Part shown: positions 1-6,159 of the stretch, piece after piece
Position numbering within the stretch: the first letter of the stretch is position 1
Layout: the number at the start of each line of letters is the position of its first letter
Program-made: the position numbers and the translations under genes
The notes under the pieces: generated by a model
Database searches by the model: none
What the model saw: only the letters and a program-made list of their open reading frames with translations
Told to the model about the DNA's origin: nothing
Source: Pseudomonadota bacterium
Lineage (GTDB): Bacteria > Pseudomonadota > Gammaproteobacteria > Enterobacterales > Enterobacteriaceae
Direction of reading: 5' to 3'
NCBI GenBank assembly: GCA_023454395.1
Contig: JAEYFY010000226.1
Span: 1 to 8,679 of the forward strand
Length of the DNA stretch: 8,679 nt

Positions 1-47
1 CAAGCCTTTCAACTTTATGACTTTATCTGTTTTGGAATTCACCACAA

Positions 48-1625
48 ATGACAGCAAATATCCATAATCATCGCATTCTTATCCTTGATTTCGGTTCACA
101 GTATACGCAGCTTATTGCTCGTCGTATCCGTGAAATCGGCGTTTATTGTGAACTCTGGGCATGGGATGTTACAGAAGAACAAATTCGTGAATTTAATCCT
201 AATGGTATTATTCTGTCTGGTGGCCCTGAAAGTACGACTGAAGACAACAGCCCTCGTGCGCCAGAATACGTATTTAATGCAGGCGTTCCTGTATTAGGAA
301 TTTGTTATGGTATGCAAACGATGTCGATGCAATTAGGTGGCGATGTCGAAGTTTCTGGTGAGCGTGAATTTGGTTATTCACAAGTTGAAATTCGTGAAAC
401 TTGTGCTCTGTTTAATGATATTCAAGATTCAGTTAGCGAAGATGGCAAACCATTATTAGATGTGTGGATGAGCCACGGTGACAAAGTTACTGCTATTCCA
501 TCAGACTTTGTAACAGTAGCCAGCACTGAAACTTGCCCATTTGCTATTATGGCGAATGAAGAGAAACGTTTTTATGGTGTTCAATTCCACCCAGAAGTGA
601 CACACACCCATCAAGGTTTAGCGATTTTAAAACGTTTCGTTTTAGATATTTGTGGATGTGATGCTCTGTGGACTTCTGCTGCAATTATTGAAGACACGGT
701 TGCTCGTTTAAAAGAGCAAATTGGTGATGATCACGTTATTTTAGCGTTATCAGGCGGTGTTGACTCTTCAGTGACAGCATTATTGTTAAACCGTGCGATT
801 GGTAAACGTTTAACATGTGTATTTGTTGATAACGGCTTATTGCGTCTGAATGAAGCAGAGCAAGTCATGGAAATGTTTAAAGGCAAATTTGACCTAAATA
901 TTATCCATGTTGAAGCAGAAGAACGTTTCTTAACTGCGTTGAAGGGCGAAAACGATCCTGAGAAAAAACGCAAAATCATTGGTCATACATTCATTGAAAT
1001 CTTTGATGAAGAAGCTGTTAAACAGCCACAAGTTAAATGGTTAGCACAAGGTACTATTTACCCAGATGTGATCGAATCTGCAGCATCAGCAACAGGTAAA
1101 GCTCATGTGATTAAATCACACCATAATGTGGGTGGTTTACCTGATGATATGAAACTGGGTTTAGTAGAGCCATTAAAAGAACTGTTTAAAGATGAAGTTC
1201 GTAAAATCGGTCTAGAGTTAGGCTTGCCTTACGATATGCTTTATCGTCATCCATTCCCGGGTCCTGGTTTAGGGGTTCGTGTATTAGGTGAGATCAAGAA
1301 AGAGTACTGTGATTTATTACGTCGTGCGGATGCAATCTTTATTGAAGAATTACATAAAGCTGACTTATATAACAAAGTAAGCCAAGCATTTACCGTGTTC
1401 TTACCTGTGCGTTCAGTGGGCGTTATGGGTGACGGTCGTAAATATGACTGGGTTGTTTCATTACGTGCTGTTGAAACAGTGGACTTTATGACAGCGCATT
1501 GGGCGCATTTACCTTATGACTTCTTAGGTCGTGTTTCTAACCGTATTATCAATGAAGTTAGCGGTATCTCCCGCGTTGTTTATGATATTAGCGGTAAACC
1601 ACCAGCAACAATTGAGTGGGAATAA
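48..1625 (+). CDS. guaA: GMP synthase (glutamine-hydrolysing)
   Basis: This cytosolic enzyme converts XMP to GMP with ATP and glutamine, the last step of de novo guanine nucleotide synthesis. All 525 residues line up with the enterobacterial protein. The N-terminal class I glutamine amidotransferase domain (about 1-205) carries the GICYG nucleophile at Cys86 and the HPEV segment with His181 and Glu183, completing the catalytic triad. The ATP pyrophosphatase domain has the PP-loop SGGVDSS starting at Ser235, and the C-terminal dimerisation domain ends in PPATIEWE. The start gives [18 protein letters not shown], matching the family start. The RBS is weak (GGA at 34-36, 11 nt before ATG), and no promoter is visible in the 47 nt upstream, as expected for a gene cotranscribed with guaB, which would lie just outside the window. 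A terminator follows at 1670-1699. Nothing suggests damage. Confidence 0.99.
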   Translation: MTANIHNHRILILDFGSQYTQLIARRIREIGVYCELWAWDVTEEQIREFNPNGIILSGGPESTTEDNSPRAPEYVFNAGVPVLGICYGMQTMSMQLGGDVEVSGEREFGYSQVEIRETCALFNDIQDSVSEDGKPLLDVWMSHGDKVTAIPSDFVTVASTETCPFAIMANEEKRFYGVQFHPEVTHTHQGLAILKRFVLDICGCDALWTSAAIIEDTVARLKEQIGDDHVILALSGGVDSSVTALLLNRAIGKRLTCVFVDNGLLRLNEAEQVMEMFKGKFDLNIIHVEAEERFLTALKGENDPEKKRKIIGHTFIEIFDEEAVKQPQVKWLAQGTIYPDVIESAASATGKAHVIKSHHNVGGLPDDMKLGLVEPLKELFKDEVRKIGLELGLPYDMLYRHPFPGPGLGVRVLGEIKKEYCDLLRRADAIFIEELHKADLYNKVSQAFTVFLPVRSVGVMGDGRKYDWVVSLRAVETVDFMTAHWAHLPYDFLGRVSNRIINEVSGISRVVYDISGKPPATIEWE

Positions 1626-1632
1626 AATATCG

Positions 1633-1654
1633 TTTATCAGCAATAGTTGATAAA
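1633..1654. repeat. Small A/T-rich inverted repeat just after guaA
   Basis: TTTATCA (1633-1639) and TGATAAA (1648-1654) are perfect 7-nt arms around an 8-nt loop, starting 8 nt after the guaA stop. It is not followed by a T-run, so it is not itself a terminator. It could protect the mRNA 3' end or be part of an integrase recognition site at this insertion-prone position; the latter is inference. Confidence 0.4.
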
Positions 1655-1933
1655 GATTAAAAAACCAAGAGCCATCAGTAAGTTACTGGTGGCTTTTTTG
1701 TTTTCTATGGTTAGTAATGGTTGACAAAAACCGAAAAAATGACGGTATAGAAGTACAAAATTACCTGTATACAACATGGCAAGAACTGCGTTATCAGATG
1801 CAATAGAATGAATAGAGAGATGAGTTAAATTGAAAAGAGAAGTTGTTGAATAATGATTTTTAGCAACACCGTTTGAAACTTTATTTTTGTAATCCCACGG
1901 AGGATCACAATAGATAAGGTCGTATTTTTTCAT
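1637..1933 (-). pseudogene. Truncated MT-A70-type adenine methyltransferase (phage-type), 5' fragment
   Basis: The frame opens with MKKYDLIYCDPPWDYKNK, carrying the DPPW catalytic motif (residues 10-13) of MT-A70-type N6-adenine methyltransferases common in enterobacterial phages. Family-like sequence continues through SDNAVLAMLYTGNF (about residues 46-59, near 1757). It then stops resembling the family, and the remaining 39 codons run through the guaA downstream region, including the guaA terminator, to a TGA. The family normally has well over 100 further residues, so most of the catalytic domain is lost. The fragment starts by ATGA overlap with the upstream methyltransferase gene, so the two were once coupled. 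The Leu in AMLYTGNF, where I would expect Trp, fits relaxed selection. The truncation marks a recombination or deletion junction at about 1700-1757. A functional product is very unlikely. Confidence 0.8.
1664..1705 (+). terminator. Rho-independent terminator of guaA
   Basis: The arms start at AGCCATCAGT (1670) and end at ACTGGTGGCT (1694), forming about 10 bp with one G-T wobble and a short loop. A run of six T (1694-1699) and a further TTTT follow directly. It lies 45 nt after the guaA stop. It is also read, in antisense, as the 3' end of the truncated methyltransferase frame, showing that this part of that frame is not original coding sequence. Confidence 0.85.
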
Positions 1934-2403
1934 TCGTTTCCTTTATAAAATGCTATCCAGTGTGTTTTATCGTTTTTCCCTACACGCTGAACGGCAGTTG
2001 GTTTTTCATTAGTTAAAGCTAAAATTTGTTTGACTGGTATTTGAGTTTCATTCCATTTGAACAGCAATGTTCCTCCAGACCTAAGCACTCTAAATGCTTC
2101 ATTAAACCTTTTACTTAAATCTTCTCTCCATGATTCTTTATTTAACGAACCGTATTTTTTAAACATCCAACTATTTTTACCAACTCTAATTAAATGAGGA
2201 GGGTCAAATAGCACCTGATAAAAGGTATTATCTGGTAATGGAAGGTTTTTAAGATCAGAAATAATATCTGGTGTTATATTTAAAATTCTTCCATCACATA
2301 AAATATGTTCTTCGGCTCTAATGTCATTAAATAAAACACGATCATCTTGTTTATCAAAATAAAACATACGAGAGCCACAACACATATCAAGTATTGGCTT
2401 CAT
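1930..2403 (-). CDS. Small SAM-dependent methyltransferase, phage type
   Basis: The 157-aa protein begins MKPILDMCCGSRMFYF, where LDMCCGSRMF is a motif I (SAM-binding) strand and loop. A second acidic strand end, FNDIRAEEH, follows, and the catalytic motif FDPPHL lies at about 66-71. EAFRVLRSGGTLLFKW reads as the late beta strand of the Rossmann fold. DPPH-type motifs are known for amino-methylation of nucleic acid bases; the actual target (DNA, RNA or protein) cannot be told. Length and completeness suggest an intact gene. The start is supported by AGAGGA 5 nt before the ATG. The stop overlaps the start of the truncated MT-A70 frame (ATGA), and a terminator precedes the gene, so its transcription depends on read-through or an unseen promoter. 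Small methyltransferases of this kind usually sit in prophage early regions, which fits the remnant context. Confidence 0.8.
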   Translation of the reverse strand: MKPILDMCCGSRMFYFDKQDDRVLFNDIRAEEHILCDGRILNITPDIISDLKNLPLPDNTFYQVLFDPPHLIRVGKNSWMFKKYGSLNKESWREDLSKRFNEAFRVLRSGGTLLFKWNETQIPVKQILALTNEKPTAVQRVGKNDKTHWIAFYKGNE

Positions 2404-2426
2404 TATATCCTCTGAAATTTAGGTAT

Positions 2427-2450
2427 AAAAAACCCCTGCTAGTGCAGGGT
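2427..2450 (-). terminator. Rho-independent terminator after the 74-aa gene
   Basis: On the minus strand, CCCTGC, loop ACTA and GCAGGG form a perfect 6-bp GC-rich stem (2434-2449), followed by G and six T (2432-2427). It lies 22 nt past the stop of the 2472-2696 gene and just upstream of the methyltransferase start, so it separates the two transcription units. Compact hairpins like this are common between phage genes. Confidence 0.85.
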
Positions 2451-2471
2451 GGTACTAAATAAAAGAATTAA

Positions 2472-2696
2472 TTAAGAAAAATCCTTTAGAATTTCTTTTA
2501 ACTGAGTTATAGCTTCAGGAGAGAAACGCATTGACTGACTCTTTCCTCCTTGTATCTGGCGAGATTTAGAACCATAAGAATCAATTTGTAAGTATTTTTT
2601 ACCATCATCAATGATAATTGAATATGTTGCATCTACTTTTGAATGATTTTTTATACTCTCTAAATTTAATATTTCAATTTTTTCTATTAGTGCCAT
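2472..2696 (-). CDS. Conserved-looking 74-aa protein of unknown function
   Basis: The product, MALIEKIEILNLESIKNHSK followed by VDATYSIIIDDGKKYLQIDS, is soluble, with no signal peptide or membrane segment. It is predicted as mostly beta at the N-terminal two thirds, with a C-terminal helix (about 59-72). The core YLQIDSYGSKSRQIQGGKSQ at 35-54, running into SMRF, has the look of a conserved family. From memory, short proteins with a YLQIDxYGS...R...GK.SQS.xF core exist in databases, often under the implausible label methionyl-tRNA formyltransferase. That label should not be trusted: the protein is far too small and has no formyltransferase motifs. The start is supported by AGGTGGA about 9 nt before ATG, a TATAAT box about 75 nt upstream, and its own terminator downstream. 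It is probably a real single-gene unit in the phage-like remnant. Confidence 0.75.
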   Translation of the reverse strand: MALIEKIEILNLESIKNHSKVDATYSIIIDDGKKYLQIDSYGSKSRQIQGGKSQSMRFSPEAITQLKEILKDFS

Positions 2697-2771
2697 AATA
2701 TTAATTCCACCTAATGATAATTTTTAGTTGTAAATATACTTTTGAGAAAATTCAATCCCTATTAATATAGC

Positions 2772-2777
2772 ATTATA
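2772..2777 (-). promoter_or_regulatory. Candidate -10 box for the 74-aa gene
   Basis: A perfect TATAAT on the minus strand lies 76 nt upstream of the ATG at 2696. The best -35 match is weak (TTACAT with a long 19-nt spacer), and the region is so A+T-rich that chance matches are likely. Confidence 0.35.
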
Positions 2778-2820
2778 TATAAAAAATACATCATTAATGT
2801 AATTAAAAATATGATTTAAC

Positions 2821-2932
2821 TTATTCTCTTATCTCATCATATTCATCTTTAGATATTTCAATACCTTCTAGGAACTCTATGAAAGGGCTTCTAATCGCTT
2901 ACCTAGTTATATACGTTTTTTTGTGTATTCAT
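2821..2932 (-). pseudogene. Short decayed coding relic
   Basis: On the minus strand, an AAAGGA followed by ATG at 2932 opens a nine-codon frame (MNTQKNVYN) that ends at TAG 2903-2905. After a change of frame, 25 codons reading AIRSPFIEFLEGIEISKDEY then DEIRE run to a TAA at 2821-2823. The two pieces together look like a gene of about 35-40 codons broken by a stop and a frameshift. No family is recognised. The acidic, helical 3' piece looks like real protein sequence, but this is a weak, composition-based judgement. Confidence 0.3.
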
Positions 2933-2964
2933 GGTGATATCCTTTGCTTAAACGGGTAGGGTGG

Positions 2965-3123
2965 TTAGACGTTACTTACAAACTGATCTGCTTCATTACG
3001 TTTACGTTCTGTGTAACACTTAGGCGTCTCTCTTGATTTCAAACACTCATCAATTTCTTTCGCTTCCCATACCACGCAATACACTGATAAAAATATACGT
3101 TTTGGAGATAGCAGTGAATATGC
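2965..3123 (-). pseudogene. Coding relic directly after the nuclease-TPR stop
   Basis: Immediately after the TGA of the 3124-5037 gene, the same frame stays open for 52 codons to a TAA at 2965-2967. It reads AYSLLSPKRIFLSVYCVVWE, then AKEIDECLKSRETPKCYTER, then KRNEADQFVSNV. A GTG at 3082-3084 could start a 39-aa product but has no RBS. The 3' part, with three cysteines and alternating charges, looks more protein-like than random A+T-rich DNA. The likely reading is the 3' end of an older phage or island gene whose 5' part was replaced when the nuclease-TPR gene arrived. No family is recognised. Confidence 0.35.
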
Positions 3124-5037
3124 TCAGTTACATTCCAGCCCGACCACAGTAAAACTTTCTTGCTGCTTGGATCCCTCATGGGTAATTAATAACAGGAACC
3201 ATCCATCAAAACATTCAACGAAAGAACGATATCCTTTGCTATCGCTTTTGTCGGTTTTTCCATATATAAAATAGTGCTCTAAATTAATCTTAATTTCACA
3301 ATGGTCTGATTTACCCTTCACAGAGCCATTTGCGGGAACAAATAAATCTGTAGACTGACTTAGCCTAATAGCATTAACTGCATTTTTATAAGAATTTATT
3401 TCAGTATAGGATTTAATAATAAGAGGAAGAGTAGTTCCTTTAGTATTCATAACTCCAATCGCAATTCGATCTTTACTTGGTTTTGGAACATAGACCTCAA
3501 GGTCATCATAATTCACCAAATATGATGACCCATCTATATTTTGTATTGAAATAGCTAACGTTCTTTCCCATCCGATATCCAAAATTACTAAAGACTTATT
3601 TAAATCAAGCTCAGATAATTCCTTTTGATAATTGAATACCAAAAGTCCGAACCCCAGAGGGTCACCTTGTTCTATCAGGCACAAAGCTAATCCTAAGTTT
3701 GCGACGATATTTTTTGGGGTGTCAAGCAAGCACCTTTCAAATAGTTTACTTGCTTCATCTGTCTTCCCATAAAAGCGTTTTATTTCACCTTTTTGTGACA
3801 ATGCTTCTGGAAGTCCAGGCTCTAGGAGTAAAGCAATATCAATATATTTAGCAGCCTCGGAAATTACACCTCGGTGAAAATAGCAAATGCTAAGATTTAA
3901 ATACGGGTAGCTTAACTTAGGAGCCAGCTTTATTGATTTCTCAAAATAACTTATCGCATCATCAATATTTTTCAAATTTAGGTGGATGACACCGATATTA
4001 TAAATAATGAAAGGATCAGTGTTATCTTGGAATTCAGCACTTTTCAATAACTCTAAAGCAAAATCATTATCACCTTTCTCTGCAATTAAAGTCCCCTTTA
4101 CTGCTAACGCCATAGGGTATAACGAATTAATCTTTAAAGCATTATCGCAATAGAATATGGCATCATCTATTTTGCCTAAGATTTGCAAAATTCCCGCACA
4201 TTTCACATATAGCTTTTCAGATTTTATTGTCTTGGATAATTCTATATATTCGCTTAAGGCTCCTTCGTAGTCGCCATCAAGGATCAAGCCTTCTGCCTTA
4301 CTAACTTTTGAGTTAACACTTATTAGAATTTCGTCCTGATTTAAATTCAAATGTTCCAGAAAGTTTAGCGATACCCCAAATTCTCTTTCGATAGTAAGTT
4401 TCTTAGAGTGTTTTTCAAAAATATTTTTAGCGTCAGATTTTTTTATATATCCTCTATCACAGCGGCTTTCATATATGATATGTATCAAATCTTTTAGGCA
4501 TTCATCGCCATTTAATAGAAGCGAGTTCTTAATACCCCATTCAATTATCTCTAACTTAATAATATCTTTAATCTTGTCCTCAGGGAGTATATCGACATTC
4601 CAAACTCTAGAAATTTCGCTGATATTTTTAAATACAATACTATTTCGTTCTAGAATCTTTCTAAAATCTATTGATACTGATATTTTCGAAAGGTTATCCT
4701 CGTTAGACAATTGATTATTTGTAAACTGCTTCAAGTAAGAAAGAAAAGTTGACAAACTTTTATTTTTTGATGGTCCTAAAATAATTTTATTTTGTGAAGC
4801 GTATTTATTAACAAGTGGTATCGTTAGTTCTTCATATTTGACCTGAACATTAATTTTTATCTTATCGTCAAACAACAATGAAAAATCATCATCTGTTTCT
4901 ATCCCGATAGAATTGAACCCACTCACATTAAAGTACTTTAGTAAGTAAAAGGCGGCACAAAGATCTTGGTAAGCAAATCCCTTAGAAGAGTTACTTCCAC
5001 CTGTTTTTATTTTGCCAAAGTAATCCTTATTGCTCAT
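3124..5037 (-). CDS. Putative Cap4/DUF4297-like nuclease fused to TPR repeats; candidate single-gene defence protein
   Basis: The 637-aa protein has three parts. Residues 1-75 carry GGSNSSKGFAYQDLCAAFYL (13-32), then IGIETDDDFSLLF (44-56) and INVQVKYEE (62-70). The order YQD, E47 with D49-D51, then Q65-V-K67 is the signature of restriction-type PD-(D/E)xK nucleases of the Cap4/DUF4297 group, which degrade double-stranded DNA in bacterial immunity. A helical linker runs to about 240. Residues about 245-465 hold tetratricopeptide repeats, for example EGLILDGDYEGALSEYIELS, DPFIIYNIGVIHLNLKNIDD and YLNLSICYFHRGVISEAAKY, roughly seven 34-residue units. Residues about 475-637 form a beta-rich domain I do not recognise. 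There is no signal peptide or membrane segment. The ATG has AAAGGA about 11 nt upstream. It stands alone on its strand, with no adjacent NTPase, cyclase or helicase. A defence role is inferred; TPRs might sense a phage product. Confidence 0.7.
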   Translation of the reverse strand: MSNKDYFGKIKTGGSNSSKGFAYQDLCAAFYLLKYFNVSGFNSIGIETDDDFSLLFDDKIKINVQVKYEELTIPLVNKYASQNKIILGPSKNKSLSTFLSYLKQFTNNQLSNEDNLSKISVSIDFRKILERNSIVFKNISEISRVWNVDILPEDKIKDIIKLEIIEWGIKNSLLLNGDECLKDLIHIIYESRCDRGYIKKSDAKNIFEKHSKKLTIEREFGVSLNFLEHLNLNQDEILISVNSKVSKAEGLILDGDYEGALSEYIELSKTIKSEKLYVKCAGILQILGKIDDAIFYCDNALKINSLYPMALAVKGTLIAEKGDNDFALELLKSAEFQDNTDPFIIYNIGVIHLNLKNIDDAISYFEKSIKLAPKLSYPYLNLSICYFHRGVISEAAKYIDIALLLEPGLPEALSQKGEIKRFYGKTDEASKLFERCLLDTPKNIVANLGLALCLIEQGDPLGFGLLVFNYQKELSELDLNKSLVILDIGWERTLAISIQNIDGSSYLVNYDDLEVYVPKPSKDRIAIGVMNTKGTTLPLIIKSYTEINSYKNAVNAIRLSQSTDLFVPANGSVKGKSDHCEIKINLEHYFIYGKTDKSDSKGYRSFVECFDGWFLLLITHEGSKQQESFTVVGLECN

Positions 5038-5062
5038 ACAAAATTTATCCTTTACTCTACTT

Positions 5063-5085
5063 GGGGAAAGGCTTGTTCATTCCCC
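5063..5085. repeat. Inverted repeat upstream of the nuclease-TPR gene
   Basis: GGGGAA (5063-5068) and TTCCCC (5080-5085) are perfect 6-nt arms with an 11-nt spacer, 26-48 nt upstream of the ATG. G/C runs are rare in this DNA, so the symmetry stands out. In the leader it could be an operator half-site pair or an mRNA hairpin near the RBS. Which of these, if either, is unknown. Confidence 0.4.
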
Positions 5086-5275
5086 ATTAATTGAGACACT
5101 CCAAATTAGAGTTTTCTAACTATTTACGGTATGTCTCCAGCAAACTTTCATGTGTTCGATTCAAGTTATAATCTTGCTGCCAAAACCACACTATTTCATA
5201 AACTTGACTCAATGATTAAAATAAATAAGCATTTGAAAATTCACAACGAAATGAGCCATTATTAGTTACATTGAA

Positions 5276-5305
5276 TTGATCAGTTCTTTTTAACTTCGTT
5301 ATTAT
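5276..5305 (+). promoter_or_regulatory. Candidate promoter for the nucleotidyltransferase pair
   Basis: TTGATC (5276-5281) and TATTAT (5300-5305) are separated by 18 nt, a plausible sigma-70 arrangement about 75 nt upstream of the ATG at 5380. Match quality is moderate and the DNA is A+T-rich, so this is tentative. Confidence 0.3.
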
Positions 5306-5326
5306 TGTTTAATACTCGAATTATAA

Positions 5327-5350
5327 ACAACAGCATCTACATGATGTTGT
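5327..5350 (+). repeat. Leader hairpin upstream of the first nucleotidyltransferase
   Basis: ACAA (5327-5330) and CATC (5334-5337) pair with GATG and TTGT (5343-5350) around a TACAT loop with a 3-nt bulge. If transcription starts near 5312, this sits in the 5' untranslated region about 30 nt before the start codon. It may simply be chance symmetry. Confidence 0.25.
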
Positions 5351-5379
5351 AATTTAATAAAATAGGAGATAAGGATATC

Positions 5380-6159
5380 ATGCATAATGAGATATTAAAA
5401 AAATTACCGCAAATAGAGCAAGAGCATCAAGTTAAATTACTTTATGTTGCAGAAAGTGGTAGTCGAGCTTGGGGATTTGCCTCAACAGATAGTGATTATG
5501 ATGTTCGGGGTATTTTTATACGGCCTCGTAATGCTTATCTTTCTATTGATAAACCTAAAGAAACCTTCGAATGGATAGAAAATAGTTGGTTTGATGTAGG
5601 CGCTTGGGATCTTACTAAAGCACTACACTTATTACGTAAATCGAATTGTATATTATTAGAATGGCTCCAATCGCCAATAATTTATCAACAATATCCTAAT
5701 GTTCAAAAAGAGTTATTGGAGCTTGCAAAACTCTATTATCAGCCAAAAGTAGTTGTTCATCATTACAGAGGAATTGCTAAAGTTGTGAGTGGATATTCTT
5801 CTGATAATAACGCTAAAAATGAGATTAGTGCAGAGCCAATAAAATTAAAAAAATGGTTCTATATGCTGCGTTCTCTTTTATCCGCTTATTGGACCGTGAA
5901 AACGGGTGATATTCCGCCTATGCAATTGGATAAGCTGATAAAAATTTTAACTGTTGAAGAACAAAAAGACATCAAAAAATTAGTAGAATTTAAATCAGAT
6001 AAAAATGAACATTTTACTTGGGTTCCAACAGATGCGATGCAACATTTAATGATCTTTTTATGGCAAGAGACAAATGTTCAATTACCCAAAAGAGCAGTAC
6101 CAGATAATGATATTTTAAATAATTGGTTTAGGAAAAAATTAGATGAAACTGACTATTGA
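5380..6159 (+). CDS. RlaP-like nucleotidyltransferase (PolB superfamily, PF10127 type), first of pair
   Basis: The 259-aa soluble protein has the nucleotidyltransferase signature ESGSRAWGFASTDSDYDVRG at 25-44. GSR (27-29) is the GS triphosphate-contact motif, and D39 and D41 are the metal-binding aspartates. FDVGAWDL (71-78) probably supplies the third carboxylate, and LLRKSNCILLEWLQSPIIYQ (84-103) is typical of the RlaP family (RNA-ligase-associated PolB-superfamily transferases). Such enzymes transfer a nucleotide to a nucleic-acid end or other acceptor; substrate and product cannot be told here. The C-terminal half (about 120-255) is largely helical. The ATG is preceded by AGGAG and AAGGAT, a strong initiation region. 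Its last 17 nt overlap the next gene, so the two are translationally coupled. It is not an MNT/HEPN toxin-antitoxin pair, as no HEPN motif is present. Confidence 0.85.
   Translation: MHNEILKKLPQIEQEHQVKLLYVAESGSRAWGFASTDSDYDVRGIFIRPRNAYLSIDKPKETFEWIENSWFDVGAWDLTKALHLLRKSNCILLEWLQSPIIYQQYPNVQKELLELAKLYYQPKVVVHHYRGIAKVVSGYSSDNNAKNEISAEPIKLKKWFYMLRSLLSAYWTVKTGDIPPMQLDKLIKILTVEEQKDIKKLVEFKSDKNEHFTWVPTDAMQHLMIFLWQETNVQLPKRAVPDNDILNNWFRKKLDETDY

Larger units (their letters stand above)
5038..5379. other. Divergent intergenic region between the nuclease-TPR gene and the nucleotidyltransferase pair
   Basis: These 342 bases hold no credible gene. They must contain the promoters for both flanking units, which are transcribed away from each other. 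No convincing -35/-10 pair was found for the minus-strand gene; the nearest -10-like string is TATAAC (about 5165-5171) without a good -35. Two short inverted repeats and one plus-strand promoter candidate are listed separately. Confidence 0.6.

Noticed and set aside
85..297. 70-codon plus-strand frame inside guaA
   Set aside because: Out-of-frame shadow of guaA, with no RBS or family resemblance.
731..979. 82-codon minus-strand frame inside guaA
   Set aside because: Antisense shadow of the PP-loop domain coding sequence; no independent signals.
1611..1625. Second copy of the guaA 3' end as an island attachment repeat
   Set aside because: I looked for ATTGAGTGGGAATAA or close variants on both strands and found none in the window, so no direct-repeat pair can be defined. 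CATTCCCCATTAATTG at 5078-5093 is only a partial likeness.
4475..4714. 79-codon plus-strand frame inside the nuclease-TPR gene
   Set aside because: Antisense shadow; repeated Ile/Ser/Leu/Phe composition is what antisense of A+T-rich coding DNA gives.
5151..5165. tRNA T-loop-like string GTTCGATTC, possible tRNA fragment or attachment site
   Set aside because: Flanking bases do not form a T-stem beyond two pairs, and there is no anticodon arm or acceptor stem nearby.
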